Assembly: GCF_008386585.1 (NCBI RefSeq)
Contig: NZ_VUOB01000045.1
Span: 62,001-126,000, forward strand
Length of the DNA stretch: 64,000 nucleotides
Source: Solihabitans fulvus
GTDB taxonomy: Bacteria > Actinomycetota > Actinomycetes > Mycobacteriales > Pseudonocardiaceae
Direction of reading: 5' to 3'
Made by a program: the position numbers and the translations under genes. Shown piece by piece: positions 17,376 to 48,347 of this stretch (position 1 is its first letter; each line of letters begins with the position of its first letter). The notes under the pieces are model-generated. The model was not told the DNA's origin. It saw nothing but the letters and a program-made list of their open reading frames with translations, and did no database searches.

Positions 17376-18314
17376 ATGTCGCCGAGATGGAACTCGCCCG
17401 CGACAGTCGCGCGTCTTGGGGCCACACGCCTCCCGGCGCTGCACATGGCCATGTCGGAAGTCCCCGACGAACGAGGTCTGCCGAGCACCGCGACGGGCCC
17501 CGCGAACCCGCAGCCCGTCTGGGGCGCCGACGTGGAGTTCCGGATCCTCGGCCCGCTTGAGGTGTCCGTCGGCGGCCAGGACGTGTTTCCCGGCGGGTCG
17601 AAGCAGCGGACCGTGCTCGCGGCGCTGCTGCTGGCCAGGGGCCGGGTCCTGCCGGACGCGCGGCTGAGCGCGCTGCTGTGGGGCGAGAAGCCGCCAGCGA
17701 CGTTGAACGCGCAGGTCTACACCTACGTGTCGCGGATCAGGAAGCAGCTCGGCAGCAAGACCAGCGTCTGCCGGCGCGGCCCCGGCTACCTGTTGCAGCT
17801 CGGCGACGCGCGCTTCGACTACGCGGAGTTCGAGCGGCTGCGGGACGTCGGCCACAACGCGTTGGTGATGGGCACCTACGACAAGGCCGCGCAGTTCCTG
17901 CGGCGCGCGCTCGACCTGTGGCGCGGCCCGGCGCTGGCCGATGTCACCGAATTCCTCGCCGACACCGAACTCGCCGGCATCGAGGAGTCGCACATGGCGG
18001 CCGTCGAGGACCGGATCGAGGCGGATCTCGCGCTGGGCCAGCACTTTCCGCTCGTGTCGGAGCTGACCGCGATGGTCGGCAGGAATCCGCTGCGGGAACG
18101 ACTCCGCGCCCAGCTGATGGTGGCGCTCTACCGCTGCGACCGACAGGCCGACGCGCTCTCCGTCTACCAGGCAGGCCGCCACCTGCTCGCCGAGGAGCTC
18201 GGCGTCGACCCAGGCCCCGCGTTGCGCGCGGCGCACCAGGCGATCCTCACCGGGGACCGGCCCTACGGCCTCGACCGGCTCGCCGCGGTCGGGCCGGGCA
18301 GCGCATTCGGCTGA
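17376..18314 (+). CDS. SARP-family transcriptional activator (DNA-binding plus BTAD)
   Basis: The 312-residue protein is a short SARP. An about 45-residue leader comes first, then an OmpR-like winged helix ('VEFRILGPLEVSVGGQDV', 'LSALLWGEKPPATLNAQVYTYVSRIRKQL') and a BTAD ('FDYAEFERLRDVGHN' through 'YRCDRQADALSVYQAGRHLLAEELGVDPGP'). ATG 17376 has GGGGGAAG seven bases upstream. Short SARPs of this kind are cluster-situated activators, and this one sits directly before the NRPS operon, so it is the best candidate for the pathway switch. It shares the BTAD layout of its upstream neighbour but not the NB-ARC part. Confidence 0.88.
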   Translation: MSPRWNSPATVARLGATRLPALHMAMSEVPDERGLPSTATGPANPQPVWGADVEFRILGPLEVSVGGQDVFPGGSKQRTVLAALLLARGRVLPDARLSALLWGEKPPATLNAQVYTYVSRIRKQLGSKTSVCRRGPGYLLQLGDARFDYAEFERLRDVGHNALVMGTYDKAAQFLRRALDLWRGPALADVTEFLADTELAGIEESHMAAVEDRIEADLALGQHFPLVSELTAMVGRNPLRERLRAQLMVALYRCDRQADALSVYQAGRHLLAEELGVDPGPALRAAHQAILTGDRPYGLDRLAAVGPGSAFG

Positions 18315-18530
18315 GAACTCGCGCGGTCGCTTCACCGGATCACCGATTCATTTTCGCCATTTGTTCGCTGCGATCGCAGTATAGAAAGTCTGTAGAGGCC
18401 TGCCGCAGGCTTTGCCGGTGCGGCCGAGGCTCGCGTGACAATGCGCCTTGCGCGAGTTTCGACAGACACCGTGAGAACTGACCGCCCATCGCCGGCCATC
18501 CATTAATTGTCGATCACGCGAGGAGCACCT

Positions 18531-19970
18531 GTGACCCGGCATTCGCTTCTGCATCAACTCTTCGCGCACCGTGCGGCGCAGTTCCCGGACGCGGTGGCCG
18601 TCGTGGACGGAAGCCTCCAGGTCACCTATGGAGAACTGGCGGAGCAGGCAGGCGGGCTTAGCCGGTTCCTGCGCGCGCTCGGGGTCGGGCTCGGCGGCCG
18701 GGTCGGCGTGTGCCTGCCGCCCGGCGCCGACCTGGTGCGGTCGGTGCTGGCGATCTGGCGGGCGGGCGCGGCCGTGGTGCCGGTCGACCGGGACCGGCCG
18801 GCCCCCGATTCCGGCGTCTCAGTGCTGCTGACGCACACCGGGCGGGTGTCCGCGCCGGACGGGATCCGCCTGGTGTGCCTGGACATCGCGGCCGTGCCGA
18901 CGTTTGCGGACGACGCCGCCGAGGTCGAGGTCACCGGCGCGGACGCGGCGTTCGTGGCTGGCGGTCCCGACGGCGACGCGCTGTTGGTGGGGCACGCGGC
19001 GCTCGCCGAGGACGTGCGGTGGCTGGTGCGCCAGCACGAGCTGTCCGCCGAGGACCGGGTCCTGCACGCGGACCAGGCACGGCCAAGGGATCTCGGCGCC
19101 GCGCTGGTCGCCGGGGCCACCCTCGTCGTGGCGTCGGGGGGCGCGGAGGCGCGGGCCGTTGTCGAGCACGGTGTCACGGTCCTGCCGGTGACCGGGGAAC
19201 TCGCCGGCGACCTGGTCGGCCAGGCCGACTGGCCGGACTGCGGCTCGGTGCGGCTGGTGCTGTCCACCGGTGCTGCCCTGGACGCCGAGCTGTGCCGGGA
19301 GTTGGTGCGGCACAACAAGGCCGCGCTCTGGCACGCGCACGGGCTCGCCGAGTGCGGGGTGGCCGTGACGGCCCAGCCGTTCGACCCGGCGCAGGAGTCG
19401 GATGTGCTGCCGCTCGGCCGGCCGCTGGACCACCTGCGGGTGCTGCTGCTCGACGAGTACGGCGAGCGGGTGCCCGCCGGCGTGCCCGGCGAGCTGCACG
19501 TGGCCGGCCTCGGCGTCGCGCCGTGTTATCCCGACGCGCCCGAACTGACCGCCGAGCGGCTCGTGCCCGACGCCGACGGCGAGCCCGGCTGGCGGCTACA
19601 CCGCACCGGTGACCTGGTACGGGAACGCAACGACGGCACGCTCGAACACCTCGGCCTTGTCGATCCCGACGCCGGCCTCGACCTGTTGTCCGGGCCCGGA
19701 CTGCTGCTCGACTCGGGGCGACCTGCCTATGTCGCACCGGAAACACCGGCCGAGCTGTCGGTCGCCGAGGTGTGGTCGGAGCTGCTCGAGGTCGACGACG
19801 TCGGCCTCGACGACGACTTCTTCCAGCTCGGCGGCTATTCGCTGCTGCTGACCCAGCTCACCCAGCGCCTGCACGCGGCCACCGGCCGGCAGGTCCTGCT
19901 CGCCGACCTGTACACCGCCGTCACCGTCCGGGCGCAGGCCGCGCTGGTCTCGGCCGGGGCCGACGAGGTG
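18531..19970 (+). other. NRPS1 loading unit: inactive-looking adenylation domain and carrier T0
   Basis: The N-terminal sub-domain is recognisable (LLHQLFAHRAAQFPDAVAVV, TYGELA). At the A3 phosphate-loop position, however, there is 'AAFVAGGPDGDALLVGHAAL' instead of a YTSGSTGxPKG motif. A5 is 'LAECGV' instead of YGPTE. The whole small C-terminal sub-domain with the A10 lysine is absent. The carrier right after it keeps an intact LGGYS serine. T0 should therefore be chargeable only in trans. Confidence 0.8.
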
Positions 19971-22900
19971 CCGCCGATCGGCCTCGCGCCGCGCGGGGAC
20001 GCGCTGCCGCTGTCGTTCGGGCAGCGCAGGCTGTGGTTCCTCGACGAGCTGCACCCGCGCAGCGTGGAGTGGGTGCTGCCGCTGTTCCTTCGGCTTCCCG
20101 CCGACCTGTCGACCGACGTCGTGCAGCTCGTGCTGGACGCGCTGGCGGCCCGGCACGAGTCGCTGCGCACCCGCTACCTCAGCCGAGGCGGCGAGCCGAG
20201 GCAGCTCGTCGACCCGCCGGGCCGCACCGAGCTGCGCGTGCTGGACGGCCCCGCCGACGACGCGGTGTTCCGCGCGCAGTTCGAGGCCGGCTTCGACCTC
20301 GCGTCGGGCCAGGTGTGGCGGGCGTTGTTGGTGCGCGAGGCCGGCGCGGAGCAGCTGCTGTTCGTCACCATCCACCACATCGCCTGCGACGGCTGGTCGT
20401 CGACGGTGCTGGAGCGGGAGTTCCGGCAGCTGTGCGCCGGACTGCTGGCCGGTCGCGCGCCGGAACTTCCCGCACTACCGGTGCAGTACGCGGACTACGC
20501 GGCCTGGCAACGACAGTGGCGCGGCAAGGAGAAGCTCGGGCAGGAGCTGGACTTCTGGCGGCAGGAGCTGGCGGGCCTGCCGCAGCTGGAGCTGCCGACC
20601 GACCGCCCGCGCCCGCCGGAGCGCGACCCGCGCGGCGAGCTGGTGCCGTTCACCATCCCCGCCGCCCTCGCCTCGGCGGTGACCGCGCTCGGGCAGCAGC
20701 ACCAGGCCACCCCGTTCATGACGCTGCTGACCGCGTTCGGCGCGCTGTTGGGCCGGCACAGCGGGCAGTGGGACCTCGGCGTCGGTGTCCCGGTGGCCGG
20801 CCGGAGCCGACCGGAACTGGAGCACGTCGTCGGGTTCTTCCTGAACTCCCTGGTGGTGCGCTGCCGGCTCGACGGCGACCCCGCGTTCGCCGACGCGCTC
20901 GACCGGGTGCGCGAGACGAGCCTTGCGGCCTTCGCGCACCAGGACGTGTCCTTCGAGCACCTGGTCGAGGAGCTGCGGCCGGAGCGCGACCTGTCGCGCA
21001 CCCCGCTGTACCAGGTGGCGTTCAACTTCAACGACGACGAGGTCGGCGGCGGCCTGCCCGACCGGGTCGACGGCGAGACCTTCCTGCACGCCAGGCAGGT
21101 CGCCAAGACGGACCTGACGCTGTACGTGCGCCGCGAGGCCGACGGGGCCTGGACCGGCGTGTTCGAGTACGCGACCGCGCTGTTCGAGCGCGGCACCGTC
21201 GAGCGCCTCGCGAGCCACTTCCTCGCGCTGCTCGAGGCCGTCACCGGGAAACCGACCGCCCAACTGTCCACAGTGGACCTGCTGTCCGCCGACGAGCGGA
21301 CCGAGCTGCTGACCGCGTGGAACGACACCGGCAGGGACTGGCCGTCGGCCTCGGTGCTCGACCTGTTCGAGGCGGGGGTTGCGGACCACCCGGACGCGGT
21401 CGCGGTGGTCGCCGGCGGGTCGCGGCTCACCTACCGCGCCCTCGACGAGCGGGCCAACCGGATCGCCCACCAGCTGGTGGCGGCCGGGGCCGGGCCGGAC
21501 GCCCTGGTCGGGGTCTGCCTGAACCGGGGACTGGACCTGGTGCCCGCGCTGCTCGGCGTGTGGAAGGCAGGCGCGGCCTACGTTCCGCTCGATCCCGGCA
21601 ACCCGGCCGAGCGGCTGCGGCACGTGCTCGCCGACAGCGGCGCGCCCGTCCTCGTCACCGAGTCGGCCCTCGCCGACCAGGTCGAGGGCTACCAGGGCGG
21701 CGTCGTGCTGCTCGACCGCGACGCGGCCGCGATCGCCGCGCGGCCGGGCACCCCGCCCGCCCGCACCGGCGACCGGGACCGGCTGGCGTACGTCATCTAC
21801 ACCTCGGGCTCCACCGGGACGCCCAAGGGCGTCATGGTGACGCAGCGCGGGCTGGCCAACCACCTGCGCTGGGCCGCCGAAACCCTGGTGACCGGGGACG
21901 GCGGCGCGCCGCTGTTCTCCTCGATCGCGTTCGACCTGCCGGCCACCAACCTGTACGCGCCGCTGATCACCGGCCGGCCGGTGCACGTGCTGCCGCACGA
22001 CCTCGACCTCGGCGATCTCGGCCGCGCGCTGGCCGAGGCGGGGCCGTTCAGCTTCGTCAAGCTCACCCCCGGCCACCTCGACCTGCTCGCGCACCAGCTC
22101 ACCGACGACCAGGCGAGCGGTCTCGCCGGGCTGATCCTCGTCGCCGGCGAGGCGTTGCCGGCCAGGACCGCGAACCACTGGCTGGACGTCCTCGGCCCCG
22201 GCCGCCTGGTCAACGAGTACGGCCCGACCGAGGCGTCCATCGGCTCGACCACCCATCCCGTCGCCGGGCCGCACGCCGCGACCGTGCCGCTCGGCCTGCC
22301 GCTGCCCAACACCACGGCCCACGTGCTCGATGACGCGGGCCGGCCGGCCGCCCTCGGGGTCGCTGGCGAGCTGCACCTCGGCGGCGACGGCGTGGCGCGC
22401 GGCTACCTTGACCGGCCCGCGCTGACCGCCGAGCGGTTCGTGCCGGACCCGTACGGAACGGCGGGTTCGCGGCTCTACCGCACCGGCGATCTGGCGCGGC
22501 GCCGGTCCGACGGCGCCATCGAGTTCCTGGGCCGCATCGACAACCAGGTGAAGCTGCGCGGCTACCGGATCGAGCTCGGCGAGATCGAGGCAAGGCTCGG
22601 CGCGGAGCCCGAGGTCCGCGACGCGGTGGTAATCCTGCGCGAGGACAACGAGAACGCGAAGTCGCTGGTCGCCTACGTGGTGCCGGCAGCGGGGCAAACC
22701 GTGGACGCCGGTGTGCTGCGCGACCGGCTCGGCGCCGTGCTGCCCGACTACATGGTTCCGGCCGCGGTCCAGTCGATCGAGGCGATTCCGTTGACGGCCA
22801 ACGGAAAACTCGACCACCGGGCGTTGCCGAGCGTCGACCTGTCGACCGCGGAGCACCGGCCGCCGAGCACCCCGACCGAGCAGCGGATCGCCGAGATCTG

Positions 22901-23150
22901 GGGCGAACTCCTCGGGGTGGACGGGATCGGGGTCGAGGACAGCTTCTTCGAGCTGGGCGGGCACTCGATCCTGGCGATCCGGATGGTCTCGAAGCTCCAG
23001 GACGAGTTCGACATCGACCTGGCCATCCGCGCGGTGTTCGAACGACCGACGATCAGCGGGCTGGCGCAGGCCGTCGAGGAGCACATCAGGGCCGAGATCG
23101 AGGCGCTGTCCGACGCGGAACTGCTGCTGGCGACGGAATCCGAGGCATGA
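18531..23150 (+). CDS. NRPS1: degenerate A - T - C - A(Asx-like) - T
   Basis: The 1539-residue synthetase starts at GTG 18531 with AGGAG five bases upstream. Domain order: a degenerate adenylation domain (about 1-400), carrier T0 (LGGYS, Ser437), an LCL-type condensation domain with a canonical HHIACDG (catalytic His616), a complete adenylation domain (YTSGSTGTPKG, YGPTE, NGKLDH) and carrier T1 (LGGHS, Ser1479). The pocket residues I read for the second A domain are D-L-T-K-L-A-E-I-G, close to the Asn code DLTKLGEVG. There is no starter condensation domain, so any acyl group must arrive through T0 with help in trans. The stop overlaps the start of NRPS2 (ATGA), showing coupling. Confidence 0.93.
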   Translation: MTRHSLLHQLFAHRAAQFPDAVAVVDGSLQVTYGELAEQAGGLSRFLRALGVGLGGRVGVCLPPGADLVRSVLAIWRAGAAVVPVDRDRPAPDSGVSVLLTHTGRVSAPDGIRLVCLDIAAVPTFADDAAEVEVTGADAAFVAGGPDGDALLVGHAALAEDVRWLVRQHELSAEDRVLHADQARPRDLGAALVAGATLVVASGGAEARAVVEHGVTVLPVTGELAGDLVGQADWPDCGSVRLVLSTGAALDAELCRELVRHNKAALWHAHGLAECGVAVTAQPFDPAQESDVLPLGRPLDHLRVLLLDEYGERVPAGVPGELHVAGLGVAPCYPDAPELTAERLVPDADGEPGWRLHRTGDLVRERNDGTLEHLGLVDPDAGLDLLSGPGLLLDSGRPAYVAPETPAELSVAEVWSELLEVDDVGLDDDFFQLGGYSLLLTQLTQRLHAATGRQVLLADLYTAVTVRAQAALVSAGADEVPPIGLAPRGDALPLSFGQRRLWFLDELHPRSVEWVLPLFLRLPADLSTDVVQLVLDALAARHESLRTRYLSRGGEPRQLVDPPGRTELRVLDGPADDAVFRAQFEAGFDLASGQVWRALLVREAGAEQLLFVTIHHIACDGWSSTVLEREFRQLCAGLLAGRAPELPALPVQYADYAAWQRQWRGKEKLGQELDFWRQELAGLPQLELPTDRPRPPERDPRGELVPFTIPAALASAVTALGQQHQATPFMTLLTAFGALLGRHSGQWDLGVGVPVAGRSRPELEHVVGFFLNSLVVRCRLDGDPAFADALDRVRETSLAAFAHQDVSFEHLVEELRPERDLSRTPLYQVAFNFNDDEVGGGLPDRVDGETFLHARQVAKTDLTLYVRREADGAWTGVFEYATALFERGTVERLASHFLALLEAVTGKPTAQLSTVDLLSADERTELLTAWNDTGRDWPSASVLDLFEAGVADHPDAVAVVAGGSRLTYRALDERANRIAHQLVAAGAGPDALVGVCLNRGLDLVPALLGVWKAGAAYVPLDPGNPAERLRHVLADSGAPVLVTESALADQVEGYQGGVVLLDRDAAAIAARPGTPPARTGDRDRLAYVIYTSGSTGTPKGVMVTQRGLANHLRWAAETLVTGDGGAPLFSSIAFDLPATNLYAPLITGRPVHVLPHDLDLGDLGRALAEAGPFSFVKLTPGHLDLLAHQLTDDQASGLAGLILVAGEALPARTANHWLDVLGPGRLVNEYGPTEASIGSTTHPVAGPHAATVPLGLPLPNTTAHVLDDAGRPAALGVAGELHLGGDGVARGYLDRPALTAERFVPDPYGTAGSRLYRTGDLARRRSDGAIEFLGRIDNQVKLRGYRIELGEIEARLGAEPEVRDAVVILREDNENAKSLVAYVVPAAGQTVDAGVLRDRLGAVLPDYMVPAAVQSIEAIPLTANGKLDHRALPSVDLSTAEHRPPSTPTEQRIAEIWGELLGVDGIGVEDSFFELGGHSILAIRMVSKLQDEFDIDLAIRAVFERPTISGLAQAVEEHIRAEIEALSDAELLLATESEA

Positions 23151-25443
23151 GCGCCGCCGACAGCCAGGTATCGCCGCTCGCCGTGCCGGACAGCTGGGCC
23201 GACCTCGCCGGACCCGCGCGCGAGCACCGCGTCGACGTGCCGCACGGGGACCTCGCGGACGGCCTGGCCGCCCTCGCCGCCGAGGCCGGCGCGCCGTTGC
23301 GGACGGTGCTGCTCGCCGCGCACCTCGCGGTGCTCGGCGCGCTCACCGTCGAGCCCGCCTTCCTGACCTGGGTATCCGGCGGGGCGCTCACGCACACGCG
23401 CGGCGCGCGGACCTGGCGGCAGCTCGTCGCGCGGACCCTGGCCGAGCGGGCCGACGCGCGACCGCTGCCCGTCGCCCCGCATGCCGTGCGGTACCTGGAC
23501 AACCCGGACGCCCACGACGGTGACCGCGCGGGCTTCGCCCTGTCCGTGTTGGCCGGGGACGGGCGGCTGGAGCTGACCACCGCGACCGACCGGCTCGGCC
23601 GCGACCACGCCGACCGGCTCGCCGCGATGTACCGGACCGTGCTCGCCGCCATGGCCGCCGATCCGCACGGCGACGCGACGATCAGCTGCCTGCCGGCGGC
23701 CGAGCGCGCCGGGATCCTGGCCATGGGCGACACCCCGCCGACGGCCTGGCCGACCGCGACCGTGCCCGATCTGATCGAGGGGCACGCCGCGGCGACTCCC
23801 GACGCGATCGCGGTCACCTCGGGCGGCGAGCGCCTGACTTACCGAGAGCTGGACCGCCGGGCCAACCGGATCGCGCACCGTCTGCGAGCCCTCGGTGCCG
23901 GGCCCGACACCCTGGTCGCCTGCCGGTTGCGGCGCGGACCCGACCTGATCCCGGCCCTGCTCGGCATTCTCCGCTCCGGAGCCGCGTACCTGCCGCTGGA
24001 CCCGAGCGTTCCGGCCGGTCGCCTCGCGCGGATCCTCGCCGACCACCGCGTGCCGATCCTGGTGACCCACGCCGCCCTGACTCCCAAGGCGTACCAAGGA
24101 AAGCTGCTCGTCCTCGACGAGGACCGCGCGGCGCTCGCGGACGAGCCGACGACCCCGCCCAGGGCGTGTCCCGCGGATCCATTTCCTGCTGCGCGGGGCC
24201 CAGGCGTCCTCTCGCGGCGTTGCGCCCACGCCCCCATCCAACACCGGGATGGCGACGCGGACGCGCCTTGCGAGAGAACGCCTGGATCCCCACTCGCGAC
24301 GGAAGAGATCCACGGGACACGCCCGCCATCGACCGACCCGGCGCGGTTGGCCTACGTGATCTTCACCTCGGGCTCCACCGGCGCGCCGAAGGGCGTCATG
24401 GTCGGGCACGCTGCGCTGACCAACCTGCTGCGGTCCTTCCGGGAGCACACCGGCACGTGGCTCGCCGCGACCTCGGTGTCCTTCGACATCTCGGCGCTGG
24501 AGATGTTCCTGCCGCTGAGCACCGGCGGCCACCTCGTCGTGGCCACCGACGAGGAGGTGCGCGATCCCGCCGCGCTGCTCGACCTGATCGGCGCGCACGA
24601 GGTCAGCCACGTCCAGGCGACCCCGTCGGGTTGGCGGCTGCTGCTCGCCGCCGGCTTCGACCGACCGGGCTGCGTCGCGCTGGCCGGCGGCGAGGAGCTG
24701 CCCGGCCAGCTGGCCGCCGAGCTGCGCGGCCGCGTGCGCCGCCTGGTCAACGTCTACGGCCCCACCGAGACCACGATCTGGTCCTCCGCCTGGGAAGTCC
24801 CGGCCGAGACCGCCCCGGTGTCCCTCGGCTCGCCGCTGGCGAACACGCGGCTGCACGTGCTCGACGCGGCGGGCCACCCCGCGCCGCTCGGCGTGGCCGG
24901 CGAGCTGCACATCGGCGGCGACGGCCTGGCGCGCGGCTACCTCCACCGCCCCGACCTGACCGCCGACCGCTTCGTGCCCGACCCGCACGGCCCGGCCGGC
25001 GCCCGCCTCTACCGCACCGGCGACCTCGCCTGCCGGCTGCCCGACGGCACGCTGCGGTTCATCGGCAGGGTGGACACCCAGGTCAAGATTCGGGGCTACC
25101 GCATCGAACTCGGCGAGATCGAGGCCGCGCTCACCGCCCATCCCCTGGTTCGCGACGCCGTCGTGGTGCTCCGCGAACCGACGCCGGGCAACAAGCGGCT
25201 CGTCGCGTACCTCGTGCCGAACGGACGGGTCGACGTGGCTGCGCTGCGCGCCCGCCTCGGCGCCGTCCTGCCCGACTACATGATCCCCGCGACGTTCGTC
25301 GCCATCGACCGAATTCCCTTGAACACCAGCGGAAAGGTCGATCGCGGCGCACTGCCCGCGCCCGACGTCGCCGGCCGGCGACGGAAGCCGGCCGCCGCAC
25401 CAGCACGAACCCGCCAGGCCGAACCGGTGAAGGAGCCAAGGGC

Positions 25444-25447
<4 letters not shown>
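23147..25447 (+). CDS. NRPS2: eroded C - A(Gly-like), no carrier; gene contains an inserted inverted-repeat element
   Basis: The 766-residue protein begins with about 190 residues that match only the second lobe of the variant condensation domains of NRPS3 ('LADGLAALAAEAG...TVLLAAHLAVLGALT', 'LAAMYRTVLAAMAADPHGDAT'). The first lobe with the active-site His is missing. A complete adenylation domain follows (FTSGSTGAPKG, YGPTE, NTSGKVDR). Its pocket reads D-I-L-Q-L-G-V-I-W, one change from the Gly code DILQLGLIW. The protein ends about 30 residues after A10 with a basic Ala/Pro/Arg tail and no carrier domain. A 162-bp element at 24162-24323 adds 54 residues between motifs A2 and A3 without breaking the frame. 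ATG 23147 overlaps the NRPS1 stop; the stop overlaps the NRPS3 start. Confidence 0.88.
24162..24323. mobile_element. MITE-like 162-bp inverted-repeat element inside NRPS2
   Basis: The ends are imperfect inverted repeats: GGGCGTGTCCCGCGGATCC on the left, and GGGCGTGTCCCGTGGATCT as the complement of the right end. The symmetry continues inward: the left arm has CCAGGCGTCCTCTCGC and the complement of the right arm has CCAGGCGTTCTCTCGC. The arms meet near 24238-24252 around a short loop (CCATCC-AACAC-CGGGATGG). No transposase is encoded, so it looks like a miniature non-autonomous element. Its length is exactly 54 codons and it contains no in-frame stop. No clean target duplication is visible (left flank GCCCA, right flank GCCAT). 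Confidence 0.75.
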
Positions 25448-47037
<21,590 letters not shown>

Positions 47038-47043
47038 ACGATC

Positions 47044-48318
47044 ATGAGCGAGGACACGACGAACGCGGCGGCCGGCTCGGCCACGGTCGAGCCACCGCCG
47101 GTTCCGCTGCGCAGGAACGCGGACTTCATCCGGCTGTGGCTCGGCGCGGGCATCTCCCGCTTCGGCTCCACCGTCGGCATGGTGGCCTATCCGCTGTTGG
47201 CGTTGTGGTACACGGGATCCCCGACCGCGACCGGGCTCGTGTCCTTCGCCGCGGCGCTGCCGAACTTCCTCGTGCAGCTGCCGGCCGGCGCGCTGGTCGA
47301 CCGCCTCGACCGCAGGAAGCTGATGCTGTGGTGCGACATCCTCGGCGGGCTCGCGATCGCCAGCGTCGCCGTCGCGGTGTCCCTCGGCCACGTCTGGATC
47401 CCGCACCTGATGGTCGCCGCGTTCCTGGAGATCACCAGGGGCATCTTCTACGACCTCGCCGAGCGGGCCACCGTGCGCAACGTCGTTCCGCCGGAACAAC
47501 TCTCGGCCGCGCTCGCGCAGAACGAGGCGCGCGGGTACGCCATCGGACTGGTCGGCCAGCCGGGCAGCGCGCTGCTGTTCACCATCGGCAGGTGGATTCC
47601 GTTCGCCTTCACGGCGGTGGCCGACGTGGTCGCCGTGGTGTGCGTCCTGCTGATCAGGCGGAGCTTCCGTCCCACGGTCACCGGGCCGCAGGCGAAGCTG
47701 CACATCGAGATCAAGGAGGGCATGGTCTGGCTGTGGCGGCACAAGATCGCCAGGATCCTCTCCGGCATGTTCGCCGGCAGCAACCTCGTGTTCCAGGTCC
47801 TGTCGCTGGCCGTCATGGTGATCATTCGGGACAACGGCGACTCGCCGACCGTCGTCGGCATCGTCACAGCCGTCGGCGGCATCGGCGGCTTCTGCGGCGC
47901 GCTCGTCGCGCCGCGCTGGAACAAGCGCGTCAGCCTGCACCGCACACTCGCCGTCGGGTACGCGGTCTGGACGCTGCTGGTGCCGCTGGTGGCGTTCGTG
48001 CGCAGTCCGGTGGCGCTGGCCGCGCTGCTGGCCGGCATCGCCTTCGTCACCAGCGTGTTCAGCGTTGCGGCGTGGACGTTCCAGGTCCAGAACACGCCGG
48101 ACGAGTTGCAGGGCAGGGTGAACGGCACCGGGCGCTTCCTCGCGTCCGGGGCAAACGCGCTCGGTGCCCTGGTCGGCGGGTTCCTGCTGGAGAAGGCGGG
48201 CGTCACCTGGACCGGTGTGCTGCTCGGCGGCGCGGTCCTGCTGATCACGCTGGCGGTCGCCAGCAGCGCCACCCTGCGGGCCGAGGCGCACTCGGACGGC
48301 CCTGACCAGACCACCTGA
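47044..48318 (+). CDS. MFS transporter (EntS-like exporter), likely product efflux
   Basis: The 424-residue protein has about twelve hydrophobic helices and the MFS loop motif 'ALVDRLDRRKLM' between helices 2 and 3. It resembles the enterobactin-exporter (EntS) group (MFS_3) often found in NRPS clusters. It starts six bases after the NRPS3 stop, so it is in the same operon. A role in exporting the peptide or in self-protection is inferred from context. Confidence 0.85.
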   Translation: MSEDTTNAAAGSATVEPPPVPLRRNADFIRLWLGAGISRFGSTVGMVAYPLLALWYTGSPTATGLVSFAAALPNFLVQLPAGALVDRLDRRKLMLWCDILGGLAIASVAVAVSLGHVWIPHLMVAAFLEITRGIFYDLAERATVRNVVPPEQLSAALAQNEARGYAIGLVGQPGSALLFTIGRWIPFAFTAVADVVAVVCVLLIRRSFRPTVTGPQAKLHIEIKEGMVWLWRHKIARILSGMFAGSNLVFQVLSLAVMVIIRDNGDSPTVVGIVTAVGGIGGFCGALVAPRWNKRVSLHRTLAVGYAVWTLLVPLVAFVRSPVALAALLAGIAFVTSVFSVAAWTFQVQNTPDELQGRVNGTGRFLASGANALGALVGGFLLEKAGVTWTGVLLGGAVLLITLAVASSATLRAEAHSDGPDQTT

Positions 48319-48347
48319 GCCGACACCAGACCACCCGAGGAGTCCCG

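Noticed and set aside
18385..18420. Small hairpin GCCTGCCGCAGGC followed by TTT before NRPS1
   Set aside because: The stem is only five base pairs and lies where the NRPS promoter region is expected. Too weak to call a terminator.
24140..24330. A target-site duplication flanking the MITE-like element
   Set aside because: The flanks (GCCCA and GCCAT) agree only in part, so I cannot claim a duplication or assign an IS family.
24166..25443. Upstream extension of the NRPS3 reading frame into NRPS2
   Set aside because: The open frame starts far inside NRPS2 and codes for no domain there. ATG 25444 with ATGA coupling is the natural start.
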